Shown here piece by piece: positions 1-9,414 of a stretch of 26,358 bases of DNA (its first letter is position 1; each line of letters begins with the position of its first letter). The position numbers and the translations under genes were made by a program. Location: NCBI GenBank assembly GCA_032718475.1, contig JAUCBJ010006509.1:1-26358 (forward strand). The letters run 5' to 3'. This stretch comes from Nemertoderma westbladi. Its lineage: Eukaryota > Xenacoelomorpha > Nemertodermatida > Nemertodermatidae. Under the pieces are notes generated by a model, which did not search any database, was not told the origin of the DNA, and saw only the letters and a program-made list of their open reading frames with translations.

Positions 1-571
1 TGTACACAAGTCGCTTCATATTCATATCAGTTCAAATATCAGTGTAATGATGTTTTCTATGTCTGGTTGTAAACTGTTAACCCCCCCTCCCCCTATCATT
101 AACAATAACGACACACATGGTTATCAGCTAATTATCCGTTGAAGACTACAACTACTACGGGTAGTGTACACCTGGGTTTTCTATACAAATAACATTGTGT
201 TGTTCAAAAGACATGAATGAACTAATAAAGAGAGCCTCTATTAATGAATGCTTGTATCCATGGAAGGGGATATTATAACCAACGACATTCCTATGTCCAA
301 TGAACAGACCTCCAGGGGTTTATATATTAGTTACCAGCTGATAGGTTTCTACTTCTAGACATAATTATTGATTCCCACGTATTTTTATCTCACTTCTGCA
401 GTTGACAGCGTAAAACACTAAACTAAGTTTAGTTAATAAGTTTAAGTTGTAGTTTTTAAAAGTAGTTGTTTTTATTTATTGAAGTCTTTTATTTGTGCTT
501 TCAACCAATTTAACATTTGATAGCCAACCCGTTAATACTTACCGGAGCTTTCATCTATCAGTCTTCTAGTC
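1..571. other. AT-rich upstream region, no gene seen
   Basis: No supported exon, RNA gene or repeat array is visible. It lies just before the putative first coding exon at 572 and may hold that gene's promoter and 5' UTR, but I see no clear TATA box or initiator, so this is only positional inference. Confidence 0.4.
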
Positions 572-640
572 ATGGCCAGAGTGCCTTTAATGCATTATTC
601 AAGAATCGATGGTAATTGTGAAAATCAAAATCCCATGATG
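572..640 (+). CDS. Putative first coding exon of an unrecognised gene (gene A)
   Basis: An ATG at 572 in a fair Kozak setting (G at +4) opens 23 codons (MARVPLMHYSRIDG...PMM) that end exactly at a consensus donor, GTAAGT at 641, in phase 0. The phase matches the candidate exon at 2770. I do not recognise the protein family. The evidence is only the start codon, the good donor and the phase agreement; an earlier exon or a different first exon cannot be excluded. Confidence 0.5.
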
Positions 641-755
641 GTAAGTAATGCCTACTAAGGATTAATAAAAGCTGACAAAAAAACTCATTAAAAAACATCT
701 GAAGCTTAAATTTAAATGAGTCTCCAGCGCAAATTGGTCACATGAAATAATATTT

Positions 756-812
756 TGTTTATTGTTTTGGTTAGAATACCAATACACCGGCACTGTAACC
801 TGCTCCTTCCCT
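756..812 (+). repeat. Dispersed repeat copy, 'TTTATTGTTTTGGTT' family
   Basis: The segment begins with TTTATTGTTTTGGTTAG and ends with GTAACCTGCTCCTT. The same pair of blocks recurs at 2520-2557 (forward) and 7021-7070 (reverse), and the first block alone recurs at 12331-12357. This marks a dispersed short non-coding element, probably a MITE or SINE remnant. Full element borders are not resolved. Confidence 0.55.
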
Positions 813-1049
813 CTAATGTTTTTTATTCGCGGAAACCTTTGAAAATTATTTAATAATTTAATTATTAACTAATATTTAATTCATTAATAATAAATTAATG
901 GACTAAATAGATACCTATTGTTTTACGTTGGTGGAGTCCATTTGTATTAGATAATTGATGAAGTCCATTTGTAATTATTTAATAACTAATAATTAAATAA
1001 TATTACTTGCATTTAAACGTAATATCATATCCCGTGTTGTTAGCCGTTG

Positions 1050-2118
1050 CGGGAGACAGAACCTCATAGAGGCCGCCTGAGAGGGCGAAGTCCATGTTAC
1101 CCAGAGTGGAGGCCGTCAGTGAGGGCGTGGTCCATGGTACCCAGGATGGAGGACGCATTAGAGGGTGGATGGGGTCCATGGTACCCAGGATGGAGGCCGT
1201 CAAAGAGGGAAGGGTCCATGGTATCCAGGATGGAGGCCGTCTGAGAGGGCGGGGCCCATGGAACCCAGGATAGAGGCCGTCAGGGAGGGCGGGGACCTTG
1301 GTACCCAGGGTGGAGGCCGTCAGAGAGGGAGGGGTTCATGGTACCCAGGGTGGAGGCCGTCAGAGAGGTAGGGGTCCATGGTACCCAGGGTGGAGGCCGT
1401 CAGAGAGGGAGGGGTCCATGGTACCCAGGGTGGAGGCCGTCAGAGAGGGAGGGGTTCATGGTACCCAGGGTGGAGGCCGTCAGAGAGGGAGGGGTCCATG
1501 GTACCCAGGATGGAGGCCGTCGGAGAGGGCGGGGTCCATGGTACCCAGGGTGGAGGCCGTCAGAGAGGGAGGGGTCCATGGTACCCAGGGTGGAGGCCGT
1601 CGAAGAGGGAGGGGTCCATGGTACCCAAGGTGGAGGCCGTCAGAGAGGGAGGGGTCCATGGTACCCAGGGTGGAGGCCGTCAGAGAGGGAGGGGTCCATG
1701 GTACCCAGGATGGAGGACGCATTAGAGGGAGGGGTCCATGGTACCCAGGGTGGAGGCCGTCAGAGAGGGAGGGGTCCATGGTACCCAGGGTGGAGGCCGT
1801 CAGAGAGGGAGGGGTCCATGGTACCCAAGGTGGAGGCCGTCAGAGAGGGAGGGGTCCATGGTACCCAGGATGGAGGACGCATTAGAGGGAGGGGTCTATG
1901 GTACCCAGGGTGGAGGCCGTCAGAGAGGGAGGGGTCCATGGTACCCAGGGTGGAGGCCGTCAGAGAGGGTGGGGTCCATGGTACCCAGGGTGGAGGCCGT
2001 CTGAGAGGGAGGGGTCCATGGTACCAAGGATGGAGGCCGTCAGAGAGGGAGGGGTCCATGGTACCCAGGGTGGAGGCCGTCAGAGAGGGAGGGGTTCATG
2101 GTACCCAGGATGGGGGCC
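1050..2118 (+). repeat. G-rich 40-bp minisatellite in intron 1 of gene A
   Basis: About 26-27 tandem copies of a 40-bp unit run through this interval. The core reads CCATGGTACCCAGGGTGGAG followed by GCCGTCAGAGAGGGAGGGG. A variant unit with GGACGCATTAGAGGG recurs at about 1150, 1710 and 1870, which suggests block duplication. Outer units at the left end are more diverged. Forty is not a multiple of three, so the long open frames here only cycle through the repeat and are not genes. The plus strand is rich in GGG runs and could form G-quadruplexes. Confidence 0.95.
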
Positions 2119-2519
2119 GTGTTGCCGATCAGAATAGCATTTAATGGTCTCAATGTATGAAATTAAATTAAGTTTTAAAGCAACTAGCCACTAAACACAT
2201 AAATTATTGTTGTTTGCGGTCATTTTGCGCCATTATCTCAATTTTTTGCACATTCTTTCCAGTCTATTTTTTGCATCATTTTCATTTTTCGGTCGAAATT
2301 TTATTGGTATTTCATCGTCTAAGCATACAAATCACAATTGGTGTGATGTGTGAAATGCTATCCCGATCCGCAACCTGGGAGACGGCACCAAAGAGCAGTT
2401 TACTCTGCTAAGGGGTACCGGCATTTTATATATGAACAATTTGTATTTTTTTTAAAGTATCCTTATTCAGTGTTCTATAGCGCTCCTTTCTATCTTTTAA
2501 CCTGTACAGTTACAAATTA

Positions 2520-2557
2520 ATTTATTGTTTTGGTTAGATTCAGCCTTCTGTAACCTG
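2520..2557 (+). repeat. Dispersed repeat copy, 'TTTATTGTTTTGGTT' family
   Basis: This is a short copy sharing TTTATTGTTTTGGTTAGA and CTGTAACCTG with the copy at 756-812, with a shorter spacer between the two blocks. Confidence 0.5.
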
Positions 2558-2769
2558 GGTTTTTAGTGAAACCCTGGTTTTCTTCACATGGAGGTAAACT
2601 GCAAAGTAAAATCAAAGTCTGTTATACTTAACATATTTAACGTAAATTAACAAATAACGTTATATTATTTATTTAGTATACTAAGGGAAAATAGTATACA
2701 GATACTAAAACCATTTGAGAGATATTTTGCGGTTTTGTGAAACTTCATCCAATAATTTACATTCCACAG

Positions 2770-2943
2770 ACGTTTCTTCCATTGTGCAGTGGCTTGCCCA
2801 ACCACCTCAAGGTTCCCACATCAGCAGATACTCCTGAATTGACCCCCGTGCCCTTACTAAGTGACCAATCATGTTTGGAGCACTTACGCCGCCAAGACTA
2901 TATAGTAGAGAGACAAAGGAATACAACTCCAACCAATTTTGAG
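2770..2943 (+). CDS. Putative internal coding exon of gene A
   Basis: The exon encodes 58 residues (TFLPLCSGLPNHLKVPTSAD...TTPTNFE) and ends at a consensus GTGAGT donor in phase 0. The acceptor at CCACAG (2764-2769) gives phase 0, which joins in frame to the exon at 572-640. A second acceptor at 2789 has the better pyrimidine tract but would put the joined frame into an early stop. The peptide LRRQDYIVERQRNTTPTNFE has a normal protein-like composition and non-repetitive codons. I cannot name the family. Confidence 0.55.
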
Positions 2944-4572
2944 GTGAGTTTTATGTAGATAAATGAGCTAGGGAAAAATATTGAGAGATGGGATGGTAAT
3001 TTATTGCTTTATTGTAACAAACAAATGTGATTAATATATATTGAGGCCAGTATTCGTTGACTGAAGAAGATATGCATTGAGTGCGTATCTCATTTCGCCT
3101 CTTCAATAAGTCAACCCCCACCGACTAGCGGTACTGGTTGTTTAAACTGAAATCTTTAGCTTTGAGCTCGGTCGAACAACACATCCCCAATATTCTAATC
3201 GATATATTATTAATTGTAATAATATTATTGTAGGGCCTATAGTAGAGAAATTGTATTTTATGATCATGATGCTAAGGATAAATGGCAATGCTGTCTCAGT
3301 AGAATAAGATGCACGCATTTTCGTTCGACAATGATCATTATTAAAGTCTAAATTTTAAGTCAAAACCATAACATAACGTTTGTTTCTGTGACCCGTCAGT
3401 GTCAACATCTAGTAATGAGAATATAATATCTACCCAAGATGATGGAAGGAATGACTCATGAGACTCAAGGTAGGATAAATGAATCATCCCTGTTAGTGCC
3501 GGTGATGGCAATATACCTGCTCAGTCTGTTGGGTTTCTTCCCAACCGGGCTTCTGCTAGTGGATGCTGAGAACAATACCTGCTGCTTCCAACTGGGAGCT
3601 TTCCTTTGTGGAGAAAGGGGCCCATTTTCTGCCCCGGCCCACTAACTCCAACCAATTAATGTTAGCTACTGCTAGCACATGCTCATTTATTACGTTAAGT
3701 CCCGGATTTACGAGAGTTTCCTAACTACAGCGTGGGCATTAATTTGGGACAAACAGCAACAATCCAGTTCCTATTAGCTGACCCCCCTCCCAGGTAAATC
3801 CGACAACCTTACGTAGGAATCAACGCTATACAGGGAAGCAAGGGAACAAAAGCCGTTAATGGCTATTCCTCTTGGCTCTTTTCTGACAATTTACACATTT
3901 ACGCTAGTCCCACTGCAAAATATATCGTAATTGTCCAACACCAGCGTCCAGGCGGTATCTGTGGAACTTTCATTGTATTACTTAATATATTTTGTTGTGG
4001 TGGTCCAGTCCACTCCGTCCCCCACAGCAACTAAACACATTCGAGTAGCTATGGGTATTTAAATAAATTGTCCTGATGTAGGCTGTGTGTATATGGCCTG
4101 TGAACTACATTTATTATTTAATAGCGTACCAATAATGACGAGGCTTACACAATCTGTATAGGATGAAAAATTTGTCGAAAGCATATCCTATACTATATTA
4201 TTATTATTATTTGGCATAATAACAAACAATTCAATGTATTTAAACAAAGAATAACCATATTATGACGATGTTATTTAATAATTTATTACTAATAAAAAAT
4301 ATGGGGAAGATAATATCGGAATGTGAGGTTTACCCGGCGGTAAAATGTGGCAAAATCCACCTGGTTTTTATGGAATAATGCACTTATGCGGTACAAGACC
4401 AATAAACATGGAAAATTGTACGACGAAGTGTGCTCATTAAAATATGGTTGCGGCTTAAACTAGATTTGACATTAAGAAAGCTCCATATGAATTGTAGGAT
4501 TCAAAGATTCAATTCAGTTTTAATTGTTATATCACCAAGCAACACAAGCTGTGCCAATTTCATTTTGTTCAG
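2944..4572. other. Intron or intergenic DNA, no firm exon
   Basis: AT-rich DNA. If 572-640, 2770-2943 and 4573-4705 belong to one gene, an exon of length 3n+2 must lie here to reconcile the phases. I could not identify one with an open frame between good splice sites. A short open frame at 3439-3645 lacks supporting splice or homology signals. Confidence 0.4.
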
Positions 4573-4705
4573 ATATAAAGCTAAGATTCGAAGTAAAGTA
4601 AGAATTGCTGGGTCTTTAGGCCAGGGACTACGCACAAAGTCTGACGACGTATTTCCAGAACTATATTCTCCAGAGATAACTGATACTCGTTTAGCGACCA
4701 TTTAA
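4573..4705 (+). CDS. Candidate terminal exon of gene A or of another + strand gene
   Basis: A good acceptor (CATTTTGTTCAG) is followed by 43 open codons, YKAKIRSKVRIAGSLGQGLR...DTRLATI, ending in TAA. The peptide is basic and then acidic and looks like a real C-terminus. The exon opens needing two bases from the previous exon, which does not fit the phase-0 end at 2943, so at least one exon is missing if it belongs to gene A. Family unknown. Confidence 0.35.
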
Positions 4706-4720
4706 GGATGCAATACAGAG

Positions 4721-4910
4721 ATGTGCCCTGACTACTTCCCTTTAAAGCTTTCATGCCGAATTAAAACCGCCCTGGTCGTTGCAGGACTCGAACCCACGAC
4801 CTCAGGAATCAGAGTACAAAATCAAGATGGGACCGAGACCACAAGTTATACTTATGGTCATGGTCAAACACTACAACCTGCTACAGTACCACCGACCTTT
4901 ACCTCGGAAT
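4721..4910 (-). mobile_element. tRNA-derived SINE-like fragment
   Basis: On the minus strand there is a perfect RNA polymerase III B box, GGTTCGAGTCC (4784-4794), set in GTGGGTTCGAGTCCTGC as in a tRNA T arm. I cannot find a clean A box at the right distance or a full cloverleaf, so a working tRNA gene is unlikely. A SINE or tRNA-related repeat fragment is the best reading; the borders are approximate. Confidence 0.45.
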
Positions 4911-5303
4911 GATTTGGTGACTAATACCGTTTTAGCTTATAATCGGATTAGCAAACCAGCATAACCAAAATAACAAATCTCATTAGTTAATCTGTACTCA
5001 GTAATATAAATTCAATGTTTAACTCCAAACTGCATATTGAATGTATCTGAGCTATGTTGACACCAGATTCACGTAAGAAACCATAAAGATAAACGGCCGG
5101 TAAACTGCCTTCTTCACATTTAAATAAATGATACTACCGGTACACAGAGAAACATCAGCACCTCCATACCCTTTTAAATAACATTCTTGACTAAAAGAAA
5201 CAAATAATAAATGCAATGTTTATTATTAGGTTTATATATGTGATTAATATACGGTAGTATTATATTGTTTCTACAACAAACAGAACGCAGTTGGGTGAAG
5301 ATA

Positions 5304-5313
5304 TTTATTTATT
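5304..5313 (-). terminator. Poly(A) signal of the TRABD-like gene
   Basis: On the minus strand, overlapping AATAAATAAA lies only a few bases after the TAG stop of the TraB-domain gene. This implies a very short 3' UTR. Confidence 0.7.
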
Positions 5314-5316
5314 CAG

Positions 5317-6492
5317 CTAAAACCATGAGAAGGGGTTCATCTTATCGAACCCCGAGGATGGCAGTTTGATAGTGGCGGGTAAATATCTGTGGAGCCAGGA
5401 GACGAGCCGATATACCGTGTAGATGGTCACCGCTATCTTAATGCCACGCACTGTGACCGCGAACAACCGTTGGCGTCTGGTGGAGGTCTCTGGGACGACG
5501 CAGACGCCCTGCCAGTCCAGGGTCTCTCGAGCCCCCCAGTGGTTTACTATACCGGCGGTATGGCCTATCCCCACCACGCCAACCACCACAGAGGGATGAC
5601 AGCCGGACATGGTGACGCACTGATGTAGTCGGTGCGTCATATACACGTCTCTCTCAGCTACCAACACCTGACCTAACATCGGCATATCCGCCGTTAGTTC
5701 CTTTAATAAGCTCTCCAAAATATCGCGATCTTTGAACTTCTCAACATCCGCTGATGTTATATCTTCCCTACTCGTTAATACGTGCCAGGCCAGTTTGCTT
5801 TTTTGCCACCATCCCAGTTTCGCGATTATCCGTTTCATCGTGATCCCGATAGGCCGATCCCCTAGATTAATTTTGCATCCCGGAACCTTTTTGGCTGCCT
5901 GGAAAGCGCTTCTAAACTCTCCCCCAGGCGCCATACCCAGTTGCTTAGTTACATGGGCAGCCATGACTAACAGTAGGATTTGAATGACGCCCGCAACAAC
6001 TCCGTGTTGTTGGACAGACATTTTTAACTTGCGAAAAGTTACGTTTTTAGCTTCTTGAAGTAAAGTCTCTTCGTCCATTAGTAGGATGTGGGTGCGACCG
6101 GAACATAGTTCCACCATGACTAGATCCGGCTGAACCTTGGCTATAAGTTGCCGCACTTCTGTCACACTCTCCTCACTGAAGTGCGCGGTGCCCACTAGGT
6201 ACAGTCTACTGCCGTTACTGGTGGTGAGTAATGTGGTCGTATCCGAGATCTTTACGTCCAAGTCGCGAAGGTTTAATCGTCTCTGGTGATCAGTTAATCC
6301 GTCGTCTCCGTGGTCTGGGTTTAACACGTCGATCTCGGAACCGTTATTCGAGTCGCTTTCTGAAGAATCTGAAGTGACGTCATCCACATTCTCTATCCCA
6401 ACCTCATCATCGTCTGTTGACTGTCTGTTTATACGTGTCTGTAGGTTTTCCGCTTCCATTTCAGCGGCCGCGTTCGTACTGCACAGTCTCAC
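5317..6492 (-). CDS. TRABD: TraB-domain protein, TRABD-like, single exon
   Basis: The 391-residue protein has an acidic, low-complexity N-terminus (about 20-65) and then a TraB/PrgY-type domain. Family hallmarks are visible: LYLVGTAHFS with GTAH at 101-104, MVELC with a conserved Glu at 128, GDRPIGIT at 211-218, AERD at 279-282 and VVGIGHTAGI with GIGH at 308-311. A hydrophobic stretch at about 165-180 and another near 350-365 fit membrane association. Length is close to that of vertebrate TRABD proteins (about 380 residues). The biochemical role of the animal family is poorly known; the fold resembles metal-dependent GTxH proteases. The gene has no intron in its coding part, so it may be a retrocopy that kept its frame, or intron loss. 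An internal Met at codon 12 (MEAENLQ) is an alternative start. Confidence 0.88.
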   Translation of the reverse strand: MRLCSTNAAAEMEAENLQTRINRQSTDDDEVGIENVDDVTSDSSESDSNNGSEIDVLNPDHGDDGLTDHQRRLNLRDLDVKISDTTTLLTTSNGSRLYLVGTAHFSEESVTEVRQLIAKVQPDLVMVELCSGRTHILLMDEETLLQEAKNVTFRKLKMSVQQHGVVAGVIQILLLVMAAHVTKQLGMAPGGEFRSAFQAAKKVPGCKINLGDRPIGITMKRIIAKLGWWQKSKLAWHVLTSREDITSADVEKFKDRDILESLLKELTADMPMLGQVLVAERDVYMTHRLHQCVTMSGCHPSVVVGVVGIGHTAGIVNHWGARETLDWQGVCVVPETSTRRQRLFAVTVRGIKIAVTIYTVYRLVSWLHRYLPATIKLPSSGFDKMNPFSWF

Positions 6493-6645
6493 GTTAGCAC
6501 TGCACCGTGAAGGTAATTACTGAATTACTGAATTAGGCCTACAGATAAACATAAGTTTGGACTTCGAAGTAGATCAATGGAAGGAAGAATAGCTGTACCA
6601 GTAGGCTACTGCAGTAAGTAAATGTAAATAGTAAGTATGATGGAG

Positions 6646-6680
6646 CCAAGGACTACTATACTCAGGATAGTAGTCCTTGG
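6646..6680. repeat. Perfect 14-bp hairpin
   Basis: The arms CCAAGGACTACTAT and ATAGTAGTCCTTGG are exact inverted copies separated by a 7-nt loop. It lies about 150 bp upstream of the TRABD-like start codon on the minus strand, so it could fall in its 5' UTR or promoter. It may also be a small foldback repeat. Confidence 0.8.
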
Positions 6681-6873
6681 ATGGAGCACTGCACTGTACC
6701 GTAACGGTCTGCTGGTCCAATAGCAACAACATATGTGAAATCTGAAAACAACTGAAAACGAGGCGCATACATGTGACGCATTGCCGGCCGCACTGCTGCT
6801 CATCTTTCAGGCAGATAGGGAGGGGTGACTGACTATATGGACTAAAAAACAAGGACCAAAGACCCAATTATAA

Positions 6874-7020
6874 TACTAACCTGCTCCTTTACATGGCAAT
6901 GGGACCTAACGCTCTTTGTGACCTGTATACAACAAAGAGGTAAAGTCGCATTAGGTCCCAAAGAGCGTTAGGCCCCAGAGAGCGATAAGTCCCATTGCCA
7001 TTTAAAGGAACAGGTTAGTA
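6874..7020. mobile_element. Foldback, MITE-like palindromic element
   Basis: The outer arms of 32 bp (6874-6905 and 6989-7020) are inverted copies with two mismatches; both read inward from TACTAACCTG. Inside, the motif GGGACCTAACGCTCTTTG and degenerate copies recur in both orientations. There is no coding capacity. Terminal inverted repeats and internal palindromy fit a non-autonomous DNA-transposon derivative. The right border abuts another repeat copy that again carries AAGGAGCAGGTTA, so a target-site duplication is not clear. Confidence 0.7.
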
Positions 7021-7070
7021 AAGGAGCAGGTTACGGAGGCGTGTTGGGGGAACCAAAACAATAAACGAAA
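7021..7070 (-). repeat. Dispersed repeat copy, 'TTTATTGTTTTGGTT' family, reverse
   Basis: Read on the minus strand, it starts TTTCGTTTATTGTTTTGGTT and ends GTAACCTGCTCCTT, matching the copy at 756-812. It directly abuts the foldback element, so the two may be parts of one larger repeat. Confidence 0.6.
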
Positions 7071-7187
7071 GTTTACAAGTTGTACAGGTCTTTATTATTT
7101 GGGTCTTGGGTCGTCTTTGTTTTGTAGTCAACCGATAGGGAGGGACTTTCGATGCAAACAAAATTCATAACACTCCGCAGGAGAAAA

Positions 7188-7336
7188 TCGACGCAAATAA
7201 CGGTTGATTCTGATTGATTACTCTCAAATATCAAACTTTAACCTGTTCTATTGAGTACCACCCTGATCCTTTCCCTTAAATTATAGTTTAACATTGCGAC
7301 GTGATATTAATTCGCCGAGATCGGATGTGCGTCAAG
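7188..7336 (+). repeat. Diverged direct repeat, copy 1
   Basis: Blocks CGACGCAAAT, GATTACTCTCAAA, TAACCTGTTCTATTGA, CCTTTCCCTTAA and the (C/G)GCGAGAT region occur in the same order here and at 7804-7955, with small insertions and substitutions. The two are diverged copies of one non-coding repeat of about 150 bp that also shares the GTAACCTG...CTCCTTTCCC motif with other copies in the window. Confidence 0.6.
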
Positions 7337-7357
7337 CCCCCCCCCCCCCCCCCCCCC
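7337..7357 (+). repeat. Poly-C tract, 21 C
   Basis: A run of 21 C residues continues as CACCCCCCACCCCCC. One of three poly-C tracts of 20 or more in the window. Length is liable to sequencing and polymerase error. Confidence 0.9.
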
Positions 7358-7803
7358 ACCCCCCACCCCCCTGTAGGCCGCTGTAGAAAAAGAGCATGCA
7401 CCGATGCACAGGTTGAAGGTTGATCAGTTATACGAAAACCAGTGGCCTGTTATACTAATCCGTTGAGCCTGCATGGTGCTGATGGGTTTTGGTAGTAATA
7501 CGTTACTGCTGATATTTGTGCAATCCCCGTTTTTAAGTGGAAATTGTATCCTATACCATGACCCTGCGTATAGCTTTATCGTGTTTGTGTTTGTACAAGC
7601 ATGTAATGCTTGTCTCATATGCAGTAAGATCCTTACAGGGGTGCTATATTATAGCAGTAGCAGCACAGAAAATGTTTAATTCCGAGTAATTTTATTAAGG
7701 TGATTCAAATTATTTGATCGAAATAACTTCACACAACGTTAGATGGTGGAGATGGGGTCTCTTGGCATTGACCAGTCGAAATTGAACCCTCCCAAAGGGA
7801 ACG
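7358..7803. other. Spacer, no gene seen
   Basis: Short open frames on both strands have no splice-site or homology support. I see no RNA gene here. Confidence 0.4.
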
Positions 7804-7955
7804 CTGACGCAAATTAACACCCGATTACTCTCAAAAATAACTGTAACCTGTTCTATTGACATAGCCCTTATTATTATGGTTATAATATCCGCCTCTGTAA
7901 CCTGCTCCTTTCCCTTAATTGTTATTAATTTGGCGAGATGGGACTTTGTCGTTAG
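7804..7955 (+). repeat. Diverged direct repeat, copy 2
   Basis: Second copy of the repeat described at 7188-7336, in the same orientation, with CTCTGTAACCTGCTCCTTTC near its right part. Confidence 0.6.
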
Positions 7956-8739
7956 TCGCAACTCATATCCCAATTAGTGTTTTTATTTACATTATTATAA
8001 TAAAATATACGTGATGTTTACCATCGTCATCGTGGGCATTACTGTTTAATTCATAGTTATTAATCCGTGGCCTACAACACAATGAAACTTCTTGACTAAC
8101 ATTTACTATTAACATCAATTTTTATCATTAACCTCTGTAAATATTCTTATACAACACATAAACTTGTGGTGTGACAAAGTAGTTTACATTATTCTTTATT
8201 TCCACTAACTATGTACAACATTCCTCGGGACCAGCAAATTGTAAACGTCCTAATTTACATTTTGTTTACACACATATATGAAAACAGTTGTACCCGAAGT
8301 GCCCCCACAATTCATACTCAATAATAATTACAATTGGGTGGTACAGTTATATTGGATGGGCGAGATGGAGTAGACTAGGCAGTTATTCATGTTGCGTTGA
8401 CAACTCGTTTCTATATTACCCGGTACCGCTACAGTCTACACTTCAGATCAATATCCCGTAATACCACACACACCTACACATGAGTCACATGGGCCCTGCC
8501 CCTTACCCCAGCAATTAAATAAGATTATTATTGCGTAACAGGATAAGATAGCCGAACGTTCCCAAGCTAAATAAAAGCGTTCTAAAAGCTGCTTCTTTCT
8601 ATGGTGTGATGTGAAGGGCCGTTTTCTTATATTATGCCTTAGCGTACTTCCTAGACCTCCATGGAGAAACCGTTGGTTCCAACAGAATCAGTTAACGGTT
8701 TCCAACACAAAGCTAAGCCCCTCAGCCTCCGCCAGTCTG
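7956..8739. other. AT-rich spacer, no gene seen
   Basis: No supported coding, RNA or repeat structure was found apart from a small 9-bp inverted pair (GAAACCGTT / AACGGTTTC) near 8664-8702. Confidence 0.4.
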
Positions 8740-9336
8740 CCTGTTATCCTCTAAATCCCTTTGTTCGCCGGCGCAATTAACTGTAGCTCTTTCAGCAGCA
8801 TCGGACCAGCAGCTCCTTGACGCAATACTTGGACGCGTGCACAAATCTCCAGGGCAGTTTTACTGGAAGCCTTTGTTAGAATGAAGGATTGTCCTTGGCG
8901 AAACGTTGGGAATAACGGGAGGATGGGATGGGGTGTGTGTGCCGTTACAATCGCGCCGAAGCAGGGGCCCGCTGCAGTACAATAAATCACAGTTGAGTCC
9001 AATAAGAACAGCTCCTGCGCTGATGTTGAGTCCACTCTCTCTCCCCACCCGGTTTGGATACCGCTAGCCCTAGCGGGAAGAACTTTTATTTGGGTTCTCT
9101 CCGCTCATTGGATAATAATGGCGGGGATGGGGCCCCATTAGCATCAACGGGCACAATGAGCCATCATGGTACAACGAGGTAACTGTATAAGTGGGGGTGC
9201 TATCTCTCTCACGCCGTTATTTCAACAGACTCAGATATCCGTTCAGTAGATAAGTTTTATTTTAGTAACTTGTATTTTAGTATTTATTTCGTTTAATTTA
9301 TATATTTATTTATTTATTTAAATTAACATCTGAATT
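8740..9336 (+). promoter_or_regulatory. Putative cyclin E promoter and 5' UTR region
   Basis: This block is more GC-rich than its surroundings and lies just upstream of the first cyclin E coding exon. It contains an ATTGG (inverted CCAAT) at 9107-9111, an E2F-like GCGGGAAG at 9073-9080 (one mismatch to GCGSSAAA) inside a small palindrome CCGCTAG/CTAGCGG, and ATGGCGGGG at about 9119. Cyclin E genes are classical E2F targets, so the motifs make sense, but each is short and could be chance. The transcription start is not defined. Confidence 0.4.
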
Positions 9337-9414
9337 ATGAGTGTTATTTTGGGAGTCAATGCACTGTTGTCACAAACACCTCCTTCGGAAGAGCCAGTTG
9401 GTCCTTCCCCCATG
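9337..9414 (+). CDS. CCNE: Cyclin E exon 1 (putative start exon)
   Basis: This exon has an ATG plus 25 codons ([20 protein letters not shown]...PSPM), ending in phase 0 at a GTAGGT donor. It joins in frame to the phase-0 exon at 10668. The sequence is not conserved, so this start rests on the ATG, donor and phase only. Confidence 0.65.

Noticed and set aside
1298-2144. Long plus-strand open frames (up to 268 codons) and minus-strand frames in the 40-bp array
   Set aside because: They are products of a stop-poor tandem repeat cycling through all frames, with no splice or homology support.
2790-2943. Use of the acceptor at 2789 instead of 2769 for gene A exon 2
   Set aside because: It has a better pyrimidine tract, but joining to 572-640 would shift frame to a stop after about 15 codons. 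It would be valid only with a different upstream exon.
3439-3645. 68-codon plus-strand frame with a hydrophobic segment (SLLGFFPTGLLLV)
   Set aside because: No matching splice sites, no family recognised, and composition does not rule out chance.
8751-9035. 94-codon minus-strand frame
   Set aside because: No recognisable domain or splice context; lies in the GC-richer putative promoter of cyclin E, which explains the lack of stops.
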